64,000 nucleotides of DNA from Candidatus Aramenus sulfurataquae (GTDB lineage Archaea > Thermoproteota > Thermoprotei_A > Sulfolobales > Sulfolobaceae). How positions within the stretch are numbered: the stretch's first letter is position 1; each line of letters begins with the position of its first letter. Position numbers and translations under genes: made by a program. The stretch lies in NCBI GenBank assembly GCA_000565255.1, contig ASRH01000004.1:1-64000 (forward strand), given 5' to 3'. The notes beneath the pieces were generated by a model. That model made no database searches, was not told the DNA's origin, and saw nothing but the letters and a program-made list of their open reading frames with translations. Below are positions 52,306-61,505 of this stretch, piece by piece.

Positions 52306-52342
52306 ACTAAAATTTAATACCTCTTCGAATAGAAGTGTTTTT

Positions 52343-53491
52343 ATGAAGACTACAATAAGCGTTATAAAGGCGGATATAGGTAGCTTGGCAGGCCATCACG
52401 TAGTTCACCCAGATACGATGGCGGCCGCCAATAAGGTACTGGCGGAGGCCAAGAGACAGAACGTAATTATCGACTATTACATCACGAACGTCGGAGACGA
52501 TATGGAGCTCATAATGACGCACACAAGGGGACCATTAGACACTAAGGTTCACGAGACCGCGTGGAACGCTTTTAAAGAGGCCTCTAAGGTAGCTAAGGAT
52601 CTAGGGTTGTATGCAGCTGGACAGGACCTCCTATCAGACACGTTCTCTGGTAACCTTAAGGGAATGGGTCCGGGCATGGCAGAGATGGAAGTTGAAGAGA
52701 GGCCGTCAGAGCCTATAGCGATCTTCATGGCAGACAAGACTGAACCAGGGGCTTTCAACTTCCCCCAGTACAAGATGTTTGCTGATCCCTTCAATACGGC
52801 AGGATTGGTAATTGATCCGACTATGCATGAGGGATACAAGTTCGAGATACTAGACGTTTTTGAAGGACAAAGCGTTACTCTCAACGCCCCTGAGGAAATA
52901 TATGACCTCTTAGCCCTCATAGGTACTCCATCAAGATACGTAATAAGGAGGGTTTACAGGAAGGCAGATAATAACATAGCTGCAGTCACGTCCATTGAGA
53001 GGCTTAACTTAATAGCGGGCAAATACGTGGGCAAGGACGACCCTGTAATGATAGTGAGGTTACAACACGGATTTCCAGCACTTGGAGAGGCACTGGAGGC
53101 CTTCTCCTTCCCGTACCTTGTGCCAGGGTGGATGAGGGGAAGCCATTACGGTCCTCTGATGCCTGTTTCCCAGAGAGACGCAAGGGCGACAAGGTTTGAC
53201 GGTCCGCCAAGGCTAATAGGCCTAGGATTTAACGTAAAGGAAGGAAGACTTGTAGGTCCTAGCGACCTATTTGACGATCCAGCGTTCGACGAGGCTAGGA
53301 GACTAGCTTCAACTATAGCGGAGTACATGAGGAGACACGGTCCTTTCATGCCTCACAGACTAGAGCCAGAGGAGATGGAGTACACAACTTTGCCGGTAAT
53401 TCTAGAAAAGTTGAAGCCCAGGTTTAAGAAAGAAGCAGACGTTACAAAGGCAAAACCAAGCATATACGACAAGAGCCAAGGCATGGACTAA
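52343..53491 (+). CDS. fbp: bifunctional fructose-1,6-bisphosphate aldolase/phosphatase
   Basis: This 382-residue archaeal gluconeogenic enzyme makes fructose 6-phosphate from triose phosphates in one active site. ISVIKADIGSLAGHHVVHPD opens the protein, then DDMELIMTHTRG, DTFSGNLKGMGPGMAEME and RGSHYGPLMPVS with the metal and Schiff-base region. It lies 37 bp after ABCE1. Confidence 0.97.
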   Translation: MKTTISVIKADIGSLAGHHVVHPDTMAAANKVLAEAKRQNVIIDYYITNVGDDMELIMTHTRGPLDTKVHETAWNAFKEASKVAKDLGLYAAGQDLLSDTFSGNLKGMGPGMAEMEVEERPSEPIAIFMADKTEPGAFNFPQYKMFADPFNTAGLVIDPTMHEGYKFEILDVFEGQSVTLNAPEEIYDLLALIGTPSRYVIRRVYRKADNNIAAVTSIERLNLIAGKYVGKDDPVMIVRLQHGFPALGEALEAFSFPYLVPGWMRGSHYGPLMPVSQRDARATRFDGPPRLIGLGFNVKEGRLVGPSDLFDDPAFDEARRLASTIAEYMRRHGPFMPHRLEPEEMEYTTLPVILEKLKPRFKKEADVTKAKPSIYDKSQGMD

Positions 53492-53529
53492 ATTTTTAAA
53501 TAGACAATCTAAAATTGAGTGAGATTACC

Positions 53530-53763
53530 ATGGGTAATATATATACGCGTGATATTAAGAGGGTGGCGGAGGAACTTTACGAAAAGTACAAGGACGAGGT
53601 CACTGAAGATTTTGGAAAGAATAAGGAACTTGTCTCCAGATACCTTGAAGTGTACTCTAAGAAGGTAAGGAACAGGATAGCAGGGTACTTAACAAGATAT
53701 GCTAAGAAGTCGAAAAGAGCGGTTACAAGTAGGGAAGTAGAAGAGGAAGTGGGAGAGGAATGA
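53530..53763 (+). CDS. rps17e: 30S ribosomal protein S17e (eS17)
   Basis: The 77-residue protein starts [20 protein letters not shown] and has [20 protein letters not shown], the eS17 signature. The ATG at 53530 is preferred over a TTG at 53515. It is 4-7 bp upstream of the ubiquitin-like gene. Confidence 0.95.
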   Translation: MGNIYTRDIKRVAEELYEKYKDEVTEDFGKNKELVSRYLEVYSKKVRNRIAGYLTRYAKKSKRAVTSREVEEEVGEE

Positions 53764-53770
53764 AGTTTTG

Positions 53771-54010
53771 GTGAGGTTAGTTTTTGAAGGCCCCCTCTCT
53801 AGACAATTTGGAAAGAGCGTTGAAATAGAGGGCAATTCCATTCACGTTGTTTTTAAGAAATTAAACGAGATAGGCATCGTTGACGATAAAGGCAGGATTA
53901 AACCAGGATATATAGTTTTGGTAAACGATAAGGACATAAGGGTTGTTGGCAGTAGTGAACTATCTCGAGACGACGTAGTTAAGGTAATTCCTATAAACCA
54001 CGGTGGATAA
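53771..54010 (+). CDS. MoaD/ThiS-like ubiquitin-fold protein
   Basis: About 79 residues with a beta-grasp pattern: VRLVFEGPLSRQFGKSVEIE, PGYIVLVNDKDIRVV, DDVVKVIPINHGG. It ends in Gly-Gly, the reactive tail of ubiquitin-like sulfur carriers and SAMP-type modifiers. It could serve molybdopterin, tRNA thiolation or protein tagging; no matching E1 or MoaE gene is present here. GTG 53771 or TTG 53768 is the start. Confidence 0.8.
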   Translation: MRLVFEGPLSRQFGKSVEIEGNSIHVVFKKLNEIGIVDDKGRIKPGYIVLVNDKDIRVVGSSELSRDDVVKVIPINHGG

Positions 54011-54012
54011 GT

Positions 54013-54387
54013 TTGATAGAGATAGAGAAGGTGTCATGGAACGAGAGCCTTAAAGTGGAGATAAGTTACACGGGGGAATGCGTTACTCAAGTAGTTAGAA
54101 GGCTTCCTCCACTTTCAGTGGTGAGACAAGCTTGTTATATTTTCTTTAACTCACCTAGTCAAAATATCAAGGATAAGACTATCCTTTTCCTGCTTCTGCT
54201 GAGCTCCACAGACCAGATAAAAGAGGCTATAGAGGCTAATAAGTTGAAAGAGGGGGAAGATGGGTATCTAGTAAGGTGTTGCAAAAGCGACTTAGAAAAG
54301 TATAGCCCAATAGCCATTGAAAGCCTCGACGAGAGACTAATGCTGACCTTTAACGCTATAAATTCACCCAAGCGTCACCCAAAATAA
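54013..54387 (+). CDS. Cgi121-like protein (KEOPS subunit candidate)
   Basis: The 124-residue product has VVRQACYIFFNSPSQNIKDK, then TILFLLLLSSTDQIKEAIEA and NKLKEGEDGYLV. The LSxxxQIKEAI helix followed by a strand is the most recognisable part of Cgi121, which helps KEOPS make t6A in tRNA. Similarity is by eye only. It begins with TTG 2 bp after the ubiquitin-like gene. Confidence 0.55.
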   Translation: MIEIEKVSWNESLKVEISYTGECVTQVVRRLPPLSVVRQACYIFFNSPSQNIKDKTILFLLLLSSTDQIKEAIEANKLKEGEDGYLVRCCKSDLEKYSPIAIESLDERLMLTFNAINSPKRHPK

Positions 54388-54393
54388 ACTCTA

Positions 54394-56004
54394 ATGGTTT
54401 ACATGTTATCTAGGCTCTATCCACTAGTTTTAATAGCAATATCGATAGCAATTATACTATTTTCCTTTAATATTGTTGCATTAAATGAGATTTATTATAT
54501 TCTATCGATTGTTATAGTAGTAATTATTATATCAATAACTATGCTCAGTAAAAAAGTTAAAACCAAAATAAGGGAAATCATAGTAAAAAATGATATTTTT
54601 ATTGTAAATACTGAGAACAAAACTATAACTGGCGTGGCTGCAAGACTGGTGGGTAAACAGGAGGCTGACAAAGCGCAAGTGGACGTGCAAAGGGAGCTTA
54701 ATAACCTATTGGGAGCGCTTCTCTCAAGGAGCAAGGCCAACGACGTCAGATATGTTGTTGTAACTTACGTGGGCGGAAAACAAGCGTCTTCCTCTATTAT
54801 TGTATTTAAGGAATGCGAGAATTGCGTAGAGGAAGTAGCTAAAGAGTTTCAATCGATAGCTGAGATAGCCAGTGTGGTTGCCCCTCACGTTTCCCTAGAA
54901 CCCGTTTCCGTTTCAACTGAGTCTATACCTTTACCAAGGTCTTTTGGAAACGTTACTTTCGCCAGAATTACAGACCTGAAGGTAGACTCTCCAGCTGCAA
55001 TGGAGAGACTGGTAGTCAACTACGACGTAGAGATAGGAGAAATGGTCGTAAGAAATCAAGCAGTGTCCGTGGGAATAATGGCATCAGATGTTCTCAGACA
55101 TATAGGAATATTTGGGAGCACGGGGAGCGGTAAGTCTAATACAGCCAGCTTATTGGCAAAGGAGTTAATAAACAAAGGTTTTAACGTTCTGATCCTTGAC
55201 TGGCACGGTGAATATAGGCAAAAGCTACCGGAATTCACTGTTTTTGATCAGAGCAACGTATTTAAACTGAATCCACTCAAATTTAACGATATAGACGATA
55301 CGATAGAGATCTTAAGCGACGTCTTACAGCTTACAGATCCACAGAGGTTCCTTTTGTTTGTGTTAGTGTCAAAGGTTAAGAAATCTGAAGGTAGCTTGTC
55401 CGACCTCTTCAACCTCTTGAAGAACGTAAACGATCAATCAAATTGGATAAAGGAAGTCAAATACGCGTTAGCGAGGAAACTATACCCATTATTTACCGCT
55501 AAGGGTAGGACATTGTTTAACGCCGACCAGAATCCAGATCTTAACTCTCTCTTGTCGCTAAACGGTGTAATATTCGACTTGAGCTTTATAAATAACTTGA
55601 GGCTGAGGAGGTTATACGGCCTTTTCGTCATGAAGTTAGTGTCCGACTATTATATGGCAAGAAGAGCAAACAGGAAGCTCCTTATTGTGGTTGAAGAGGC
55701 GCAAAATTACTTCCAGACAGAGAACGAGTTTATAGATAAACTAATCTCTGAGGTAAGGAAATTTGGCATAGGGCTTTGCATAGTGTCTCAGTCTCCTTCT
55801 TCGATATCTCCAAATGTAATGAAAAACACTAACGTAAAGATAGTCCACGCAATAAAGTCAGACATTGACAAGAGAATTCTGAGCGAGTCTATGTCTCTTC
55901 CATCTAACATGTACTCGATAATGGACAAACTAGACGTAGGTGAGGCTATACTTTCAGCCCCTAATATAAAAATACCAATATTAATAAAAATTAAAAAGAT
56001 TTAA
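54394..56004 (+). CDS. membrane-anchored HerA/VirB4-like ATPase
   Basis: The 536-residue protein has two N-terminal membrane helices (about residues 6-30 and 33-53), a beta-rich region, then a HerA-type ATPase: Walker A GIFGSTGSGKSNTA near 239, VLILDWHGEY near 268, Walker B LLIVVEEAQNYF near 428, and IVSQSPSSISPNVM. Cytosolic HerA in Sulfolobales is partnered by NurA; this one is membrane-bound, as is CedB of the Ced DNA-import system. Whether it is CedB or another HerA paralogue is unresolved. Confidence 0.8.
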   Translation: MVYMLSRLYPLVLIAISIAIILFSFNIVALNEIYYILSIVIVVIIISITMLSKKVKTKIREIIVKNDIFIVNTENKTITGVAARLVGKQEADKAQVDVQRELNNLLGALLSRSKANDVRYVVVTYVGGKQASSSIIVFKECENCVEEVAKEFQSIAEIASVVAPHVSLEPVSVSTESIPLPRSFGNVTFARITDLKVDSPAAMERLVVNYDVEIGEMVVRNQAVSVGIMASDVLRHIGIFGSTGSGKSNTASLLAKELINKGFNVLILDWHGEYRQKLPEFTVFDQSNVFKLNPLKFNDIDDTIEILSDVLQLTDPQRFLLFVLVSKVKKSEGSLSDLFNLLKNVNDQSNWIKEVKYALARKLYPLFTAKGRTLFNADQNPDLNSLLSLNGVIFDLSFINNLRLRRLYGLFVMKLVSDYYMARRANRKLLIVVEEAQNYFQTENEFIDKLISEVRKFGIGLCIVSQSPSSISPNVMKNTNVKIVHAIKSDIDKRILSESMSLPSNMYSIMDKLDVGEAILSAPNIKIPILIKIKKI

Positions 56005-56007
56005 ATC

Positions 56008-57672
56008 TTAGTCCTCTTCAGACGACTTCTTCTCTCCGCCCTTTTCTCCCTTGGACTCTCCGCCGCTCTTCTTGCCAGCGCTCACAATGTCGTCTATCCT
56101 GAGTATTAGCGTAGCAGCCTCCGTGGCTGCCTTTATTGCGTTCATCTTTACCAGTGCAGGTTCTACGACTCCCTTCTGCCACATATCAACTGGCTGCCCA
56201 GCGTAGAGATCAATTCCGTACCACTTCTGCGTCTCGTTTTCGTGAGCGCTCCTCAGTTTCATCAGTAAGTCTATTGGATCAAATCCGGCGTTCTCGATCA
56301 AGATAGTTACTAGACCCTCTAGTGCGTTAGCATAAGCTTCTATTGCAAGCTGCTCCTTCCCTCCTACTTGTGGAGCATACTTCCTTAACCTCTTAGCTAC
56401 TTCTATCTCTACTGCCCCTCCTCCTGCCACAACTCTTCCATCCCTTACTACATCAGCTACTGTTCCGAGGGCGTCCTTGATGGCCCTCTCAGTCTCGTCC
56501 ACTAGCCTCTCAAGGCCTCCCCTAATCAGTATGCTAATTGACTTGGGATTCTTAGCGCCTTCAACGAATACCATTTTATCTTCTCCTACTTTCCTTTCCT
56601 CTACTAGCGAGGCATATCCTAGGTCTTGCGGGGTGATCTCGTCAATGTTAGATACTACTCTTCCTCCTGTAGCCCTAGCTAGTTTCTCTAGGTCGCTCTT
56701 CTTGGCTCTCCTTACCGCTAGAACTCCTTTCTTAGCTAGGTAAGACTGAGCTACCTCGTCAATGCCCTTCTGGCAGATTATCACATTTGCGCCAGTTGCA
56801 AGTATCTTGTCTACTTTCTCCTTGATTAAGTTCTCCTCTTCTTCAAGGAACTTCTGCATCTGAGTCGGGTCGTTAATCCTGATCTCTGCGTCTAGCTCAG
56901 GCTTCTCCACTTCTAGGGACGCATCTATTAGAGCGATCTTCGCGTTCTCTACTCTCTTCGGCATTCCAGGGTGGACTACTTCCTTGTCGACTATTATGCC
57001 ATAAACCAGCTGGGTGTCATTTATGCTCCCGCCTGCCTTCTTGACTATTTGTACGTTGTCTAGATCAACGTACCACTTGTTGCCCCTCAGCTCAGCCACT
57101 TGAGTTACTGCCTTAACAACTACGTCAGCTATGTACTCCCTAGCCCCTGCGACTGCCTTGCTGCTCAAAGACGTCATTGCGACTTTCCTTAGAACATCGG
57201 TGTCGTTTATCGACACAGGCTGAGCTATTTCCTGAATAGTCTGAAGGGCTACTTCCTCTGCTTTCTTGTAACCACTAATGATAATGGTGGGATGAATTTC
57301 CTTGTAAAGGAGTTCCTCTGCCCTTCTAACCAGCTCTCCTGAGAAAATTACTGCGGTCTTAGTTCCATCAGCAGTCTCCTCGTCCTGACCCTTAGCTATC
57401 TGGACCAAGAGCTTTGCTGCTGGGTGTTGTAGATCCATCTTGTCGAGGATCGTTGCACCGTCGTTGGTTATGGTTATGTCACCTAGGCTGTCAACTAACA
57501 TCTTGTCCATTCCTCTAGGTCCATAAGTGCTCTTCAAGGCCTCTTCAACGGCCTTCACCGCAGCTATGTTAACTCTCACTGCTTCCTTGCCGTAAGTCCT
57601 ACTTGAACCCTCTTTTAAAATTATGACCGGAATTCCTTCAGGTGTAGTTGCAACTGTAGCAGTTGAGGCCAT
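56008..57672 (-). CDS. thsB: thermosome subunit (group II chaperonin), beta type
   Basis: The 554-residue chaperonin subunit starts [23 protein letters not shown]-site motifs are [25 protein letters not shown] and GDE-like [12 protein letters not shown], with [13 protein letters not shown] in the C-terminal equatorial part. The Gly/Lys/Glu-rich tail is usual. ATG 57672 has GGTGAG upstream and fits the conserved Sulfolobus N-terminus; the open frame extends 69 bases further. Confidence 0.98.
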   Translation of the reverse strand: MASTATVATTPEGIPVIILKEGSSRTYGKEAVRVNIAAVKAVEEALKSTYGPRGMDKMLVDSLGDITITNDGATILDKMDLQHPAAKLLVQIAKGQDEETADGTKTAVIFSGELVRRAEELLYKEIHPTIIISGYKKAEEVALQTIQEIAQPVSINDTDVLRKVAMTSLSSKAVAGAREYIADVVVKAVTQVAELRGNKWYVDLDNVQIVKKAGGSINDTQLVYGIIVDKEVVHPGMPKRVENAKIALIDASLEVEKPELDAEIRINDPTQMQKFLEEEENLIKEKVDKILATGANVIICQKGIDEVAQSYLAKKGVLAVRRAKKSDLEKLARATGGRVVSNIDEITPQDLGYASLVEERKVGEDKMVFVEGAKNPKSISILIRGGLERLVDETERAIKDALGTVADVVRDGRVVAGGGAVEIEVAKRLRKYAPQVGGKEQLAIEAYANALEGLVTILIENAGFDPIDLLMKLRSAHENETQKWYGIDLYAGQPVDMWQKGVVEPALVKMNAIKAATEAATLILRIDDIVSAGKKSGGESKGEKGGEKKSSEED

Positions 57673-57678
57673 ATTCGA

Positions 57679-57720
57679 CTCACCTTTTCCGCTTTCTCTT
57701 AGAAAGAGCTTATATAAAAA
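57679..57720 (-). promoter_or_regulatory. thermosome promoter
   Basis: TTTTTATATAAGC (minus) is a strong TATA box centred near 57714, so transcription would start near 57688 with a 16-nt leader carrying GGTGAG. CTTTCTAAGAGAAAG forms an inverted repeat over the start site (57694-57708) and may be a heat-response operator. The box lies at the end of the tfb3 coding region. Confidence 0.55.
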
Positions 57721-57727
57721 TTTTTTG

Positions 57728-58270
57728 TTAGCTCTCATCAACAGCTTTTTCTATTATTCTGATCATAGCCCCTAGAGGTATCTTCCTTAAAACTCTTCTA
57801 AAGTGCTTCTCGTTTACGTTAAGTTTCCGTAGGATGTCCTTCATTTTTTTGCCTTTATATCCACTTAAGTAAAAGCTCACTGCCACTCTGGTCTTGATCT
57901 TAGCTCCAGAAAGGTAACCTTCTTCATTTATTATTAAGTATATTTTGTGTGCGACGGGGTCCTTTTTTATGAGCTCTAGCGCCAGAACGCCTTCTCTGCT
58001 AATTACTCCCAGCTTTCCCCTTTCGTTGACCCTCAGCAAAAATCTACGCCTATTAAACTCATTGTTTGATATTCGGTCACGTATATATTCGGTCACGTAT
58101 TTTGTTCTTTCCGATAGCCTCATTGTACCAGTTAAGTCCACTACTTCTTCGGAAAAAGATGGGGGAGAGTAGTCGTATTTTTGCTCGTCAATTACTAGAC
58201 CGCAGTTCCCACATACAACGGAACTTTCAGTCCAGACTATGTTAGCTGATCCGCAAGAGGGACATCTCAT
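57728..58270 (-). CDS. tfb3: truncated transcription factor B paralogue (TFB3-type)
   Basis: The 180-residue protein has an N-terminal zinc ribbon (CPSCGSANIVWTESSVVCGN, in part, then CGLVIDEQ) and a short helical region equal to about one cyclin repeat. The second cyclin repeat and a normal B-reader are missing. This is the layout of Sulfolobus TFB3, which acts with the full TFB1 during the DNA-damage response. A TATATATA box (58292-58299) gives a leaderless ATG. It is followed by the thermosome gene on the same strand. Confidence 0.88.
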   Translation of the reverse strand: MRCPSCGSANIVWTESSVVCGNCGLVIDEQKYDYSPPSFSEEVVDLTGTMRLSERTKYVTEYIRDRISNNEFNRRRFLLRVNERGKLGVISREGVLALELIKKDPVAHKIYLIINEEGYLSGAKIKTRVAVSFYLSGYKGKKMKDILRKLNVNEKHFRRVLRKIPLGAMIRIIEKAVDES

Positions 58271-58357
58271 AAGTTTTTAGTCTCCTCTCATATATATACT
58301 AGTTTATAGTGGAATGTAAAGAATCGCTGAGTTAACCAAAAGTTTCCGGTGGTATGA

Positions 58358-58741
58358 GTGACAATGGAGGACGTATTGGAAGGAATAATAAGGAACGTGG
58401 GGATCTCAAAGGACTCCTCTGAAATCAGTAATTACATATCCAGCAACTATGGAAAGGACGCGTTACTCTGGGATAAAATTGTGGTCTATTTGGACCTTAG
58501 GTCTAGGGGGAAGAATCCAGTTATTTCTGGGAACTTTATTTGGCTCAAAGATAAAGGCTCAAATGGGTATAGGGCTGTGATCTACGTCTTAACAGAGAAT
58601 CAGCCTATAAATGTGACAGATCTAGAAAGAATATTAGCTATGGCCAAGTCGTTACACGTGGAGGTATACATATCGATTGTTGATAAATACGGAGATATAA
58701 CTTATTATAGCATCGACGAAACAAAGTTAGCTAAGGGTTAG
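58358..58741 (+). CDS. tRNA-splicing endonuclease-like structural subunit
   Basis: The 127-residue product has VVYLDLRSRGKNPVISGNFI in the middle and NVTDLERILAMAKSLHVEVY, then SIVDKYGDITYYSI at the end. These parallel the YxDLRxRGxxVKxG and AxSVxKxLxLAVVDxxGDVTYY motifs of EndA. The catalytic Tyr, His and Lys are not evident, as in the non-catalytic subunit of crenarchaeal heterotetrameric endonucleases. The GTG at 58358 or ATG at 58364 could be the start. It ends 3 bp before hisS. Confidence 0.6.
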   Translation: MTMEDVLEGIIRNVGISKDSSEISNYISSNYGKDALLWDKIVVYLDLRSRGKNPVISGNFIWLKDKGSNGYRAVIYVLTENQPINVTDLERILAMAKSLHVEVYISIVDKYGDITYYSIDETKLAKG

Positions 58742-58744
58742 TTA

Positions 58745-60013
58745 ATGGTATCTACCGAGCCGCCACGCGGAATGAGGGATTTAGTATTTGAGGAAGCACA
58801 GAAGATCAGACACATAGAACAGCTTTTTAGGGCTCACGTGGAGTTAGCTGGCTACAACGAAGCAATAACTCCAATAGTAGAGGAATTCGAGCTATTCTCG
58901 TTAAAGAGCGGTGAGGAGATAAGAAACACAATGTACGTATTCTTGGATAAGGCCGGTAGAGAGCTGGCCTTAAGGCCTGAAATAACCCCAAGCATTGTCA
59001 GGCTTTACCTTAATAGCATGCAACATCTTCCGAAACCAGTAAGGCTTTATTATATAGGTAGGGTCTACAGATACGACGAACCACAGCAGGGCAGATATAG
59101 GGAGTTCAGACAAGGGGGAGTAGAGCTACTCGGTTCTGACAGCCTATACAGCGACGTAGAGGTTCTAGATCTTTTGTATAGTTTTTACAAGAGGCTGGGA
59201 ATAGCCGACGACATTTCGGTAAAGATCAACAACATAGGAATATATAGATTGTTATTTAGAAAATATGGAATTAATGACTACCTTCAAGAGCACCTATTAC
59301 ACTTGATAGACAAAGGGAAGAAGGACGAGGCTCTTCAAATATTGCAGGATCACGTTAAGGACAGCGCAGGAATCGACCTTGCAACCAAGCTAATTCGGTC
59401 AGAGGTCAAGATGGAGAACGTAGATGAGCTAATCAGCTCGGTTAACGTAGAGGGATTAGCTGAAGAGGTTGAAAGGATAAGGAAGATAGTCCAGGTTCTA
59501 GGAAGTCTAGGGGTGAAACTTAACGTAGATTTGAGTTTCGTGAGGGGATTGGCGTACTACACTGGTGTGATATTCGAAGTTACCCATCCAAAGGTGAACT
59601 TTAGCATAGCGGGCGGAGGGAGATACGACGGTCTAGTGGAAGTCTATGGGGGTCCAAGGACTCCTGCAATAGGTTTCGCAATAGGTATTGAGAGAACCTC
59701 AGCCGTACTCAATTACGAGAGAAAGTCTCAACCCCAAGTCGTAGTGATAGCTTTAGATGATTCAGTTATAGACTACGCGTTAGTTATCGCCAACTTGTTG
59801 AGGGAGAAGGGAATATCTACATTATTCAATGTGAAGGAACAGCAATTAGGGAAATTGCTTATGGCATATTATGAGCAGAACGTTAAGGTTGCGTTAATTA
59901 TTGGTACTAATGAGAAATCCTCTCAAAAGGTCACAATTAAAGACCTGTCATCTAGAACGCAGGAGGTTGTAGGGATAGACGAGATTTTAGACCGTTTGAG
60001 ACAAATATTATAA
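58745..60013 (+). CDS. hisS: histidyl-tRNA synthetase
   Basis: This 422-residue class II synthetase has motif 1 PPRGMRDLVFEEAQKI and ITPIVEEFELF, motif 2 YRYDEPQQGRYREFRQGGVE, histidine-specific LAYYTGVIFEV near 269, motif 3 GFAIGIERT and the anticodon-binding domain (PQVVVIALDD on). It follows the endonuclease-like gene directly. Confidence 0.97.
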   Translation: MVSTEPPRGMRDLVFEEAQKIRHIEQLFRAHVELAGYNEAITPIVEEFELFSLKSGEEIRNTMYVFLDKAGRELALRPEITPSIVRLYLNSMQHLPKPVRLYYIGRVYRYDEPQQGRYREFRQGGVELLGSDSLYSDVEVLDLLYSFYKRLGIADDISVKINNIGIYRLLFRKYGINDYLQEHLLHLIDKGKKDEALQILQDHVKDSAGIDLATKLIRSEVKMENVDELISSVNVEGLAEEVERIRKIVQVLGSLGVKLNVDLSFVRGLAYYTGVIFEVTHPKVNFSIAGGGRYDGLVEVYGGPRTPAIGFAIGIERTSAVLNYERKSQPQVVVIALDDSVIDYALVIANLLREKGISTLFNVKEQQLGKLLMAYYEQNVKVALIIGTNEKSSQKVTIKDLSSRTQEVVGIDEILDRLRQIL

Positions 60014-60045
60014 CTTCTGCTCCTCTTTTATAGTGTTGATATAGT

Positions 60046-60633
60046 ATGGAGGAGCTTCCCTCAACTGCAATTGGAATTAAGCTAAAAGATGGAGTCATAC
60101 TCGGTGCTGTAAGGAGGCTAAGTTATGGTGGATATGTCCTGAGCAAATCAGCGAAGAAGGTCTTCTCCTTAGGAAGATTTGGCATAGCAGGCGCTGGACT
60201 GTTTGGGGACTTCCAAAGTATAGTAAGGATAATGAACGTAGAGATCAAGTATTATGAGTTGGCAAATAATAGACCCATAACTACTAAGGCAGCAGCGAAA
60301 CTACTTTCAGTTTTACTGTACCAGTATAAGTACATGCCGTTCATATCTGAAATATTGTTTGGCGGAATCGACGACGGAACACCGCAATTCTTCGTACTAG
60401 ACCCACTTGGCTCCCTCCTTGATGACATCTACGCTGCGGTAGGTTCTGGCGCGAGAGTGGCCATAGGAGTCCTAGAATCGGAATACAAAGATACCTTAAG
60501 CATAAGCGAGGGTAAAGAACTTGTAATAAGGGCTCTAAGGGCATCGATAGAGAGAGACGTGACATCAGGAGACGGTATTGACGTGTTAACAATAACAAGG
60601 GACAAGATAGACTCAGAATTTATATCAGCTTAA
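60046..60633 (+). CDS. psmB: proteasome beta subunit, probably non-catalytic
   Basis: The 195-residue protein matches the beta fold ([55 protein letters not shown]). Aligned on the first strand, the Thr1 position is Ser 6 (PSTAIGI) with Pro before it instead of Gly, and the Asp17 position is Val 22 (ILGAVRR). Lys33 (Lys 38) is kept. Loss of Thr1-Asp17 suggests an inactive or conditionally active subunit, as known for one of the two Sulfolobus beta subunits. Confidence 0.92.
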   Translation: MEELPSTAIGIKLKDGVILGAVRRLSYGGYVLSKSAKKVFSLGRFGIAGAGLFGDFQSIVRIMNVEIKYYELANNRPITTKAAAKLLSVLLYQYKYMPFISEILFGGIDDGTPQFFVLDPLGSLLDDIYAAVGSGARVAIGVLESEYKDTLSISEGKELVIRALRASIERDVTSGDGIDVLTITRDKIDSEFISA

Positions 60634-60635
60634 CT

Positions 60636-61013
60636 TTAGCTTTTTAATAAGCATACGTATACATGATCCATTACGCTTAAGTTATTACTTGAGAGGAAGC
60701 TGTTCTCAGACTCTATCCTAATCAGAGGTCCGAAAATCGAGATTAATGTAACGTACTTGTTAGGCTGCCTCTTCTCAGTCACCACGTATCCATGACCGCA
60801 GAAGTCCCTCTCACCGAACTCTGGTTTTGATTTCGCTATTACAAGTTTCACTTTCTCCCCTGGCGAGAAAACGTTAATCGACGAGATCATGTCAACGCCT
60901 ACCTTCAAATCCTCACATTCAAGGTTAATTAAGTCAATACCTCTGAGTGCTCCAGGTTCCACGGAAGTGATGTTACATGTCTTTTCGAGCTTATAGTTAT
61001 TTCCCGCGAGCAA
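60636..61013 (-). CDS. rpoG: RNA polymerase subunit G (Rpo8)
   Basis: The 125-residue product has DFCGHGYVVTEKRQPNKYVT, then LISIFGPLIRI and LSVMDHVYVCLLKS, which match the crenarchaeal RpoG/Rpo8, the relative of eukaryotic Rpb8. The N-terminus (CNITSVEPGALRGIDLINLE) also agrees. It is converging with psmB (2-bp gap) and divergent from the Sm-like gene, far from the main RNAP operon. Confidence 0.88.
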   Translation of the reverse strand: MLAGNNYKLEKTCNITSVEPGALRGIDLINLECEDLKVGVDMISSINVFSPGEKVKLVIAKSKPEFGERDFCGHGYVVTEKRQPNKYVTLISIFGPLIRIESENSFLSSNNLSVMDHVYVCLLKS

Positions 61014-61067
61014 GCTTTTTCATTTCCTTATTTAAGTTGATGTATATTAATTTAGTGGGGCAGAGCT

Positions 61068-61505
61068 ATGAGCGCTACGAGAAGAATAGTCTCGGATATG
61101 AATTCGTTATTGGACAAGACAGTTGTGGTGAGGCTAAATAATAACAGAACGTATGTAGGACAACTATCAGCATACGAGCTTAGTCCATTTATAATCAGTT
61201 TAGCGAACGCCAAAGACAATGACAATAACGTCTACTTTAAGGTTATACTTAACGGAAATAATATAACAGAAATCCTTGTGAAGACCGCTCCATTATTTGA
61301 CGTTAAAGAGTTTGCCGATTTAGTGGAAAAATCGCTCAACCTCAGGCCAGGAGACGTCAAGGTATACGAAGAAGCGGGGGTAGTGACTGTGCTGGAAAAA
61401 ATCAAGGTAACTGAGGCAGGGGTAGAAGGAAGTGGACCGTTAGCCCAGAGAGTTTTCGACATTTATAACGAATACGTTTCAAAGAAGAGGAAAGAGAACA
61501 AATGA
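61068..61505 (+). CDS. Sm-like protein with C-terminal domain (SmAP3-type)
   Basis: Residues about 10-70 form an Sm fold ([20 protein letters not shown], then [14 protein letters not shown]), followed by a C-terminal domain of about 70 residues ([20 protein letters not shown]). This two-domain form is known as SmAP3 in crenarchaea. RNA binding is likely. It overlaps tgtA by 4 bp. Confidence 0.85.
   Translation: MSATRRIVSDMNSLLDKTVVVRLNNNRTYVGQLSAYELSPFIISLANAKDNDNNVYFKVILNGNNITEILVKTAPLFDVKEFADLVEKSLNLRPGDVKVYEEAGVVTVLEKIKVTEAGVEGSGPLAQRVFDIYNEYVSKKRKENK

Noticed and set aside
54394-56004. Firm assignment of the HerA-like ATPase to CedB
   Set aside because: The two membrane helices fit, but I see no Ced partner genes and the gene order argues equally for another HerA paralogue.
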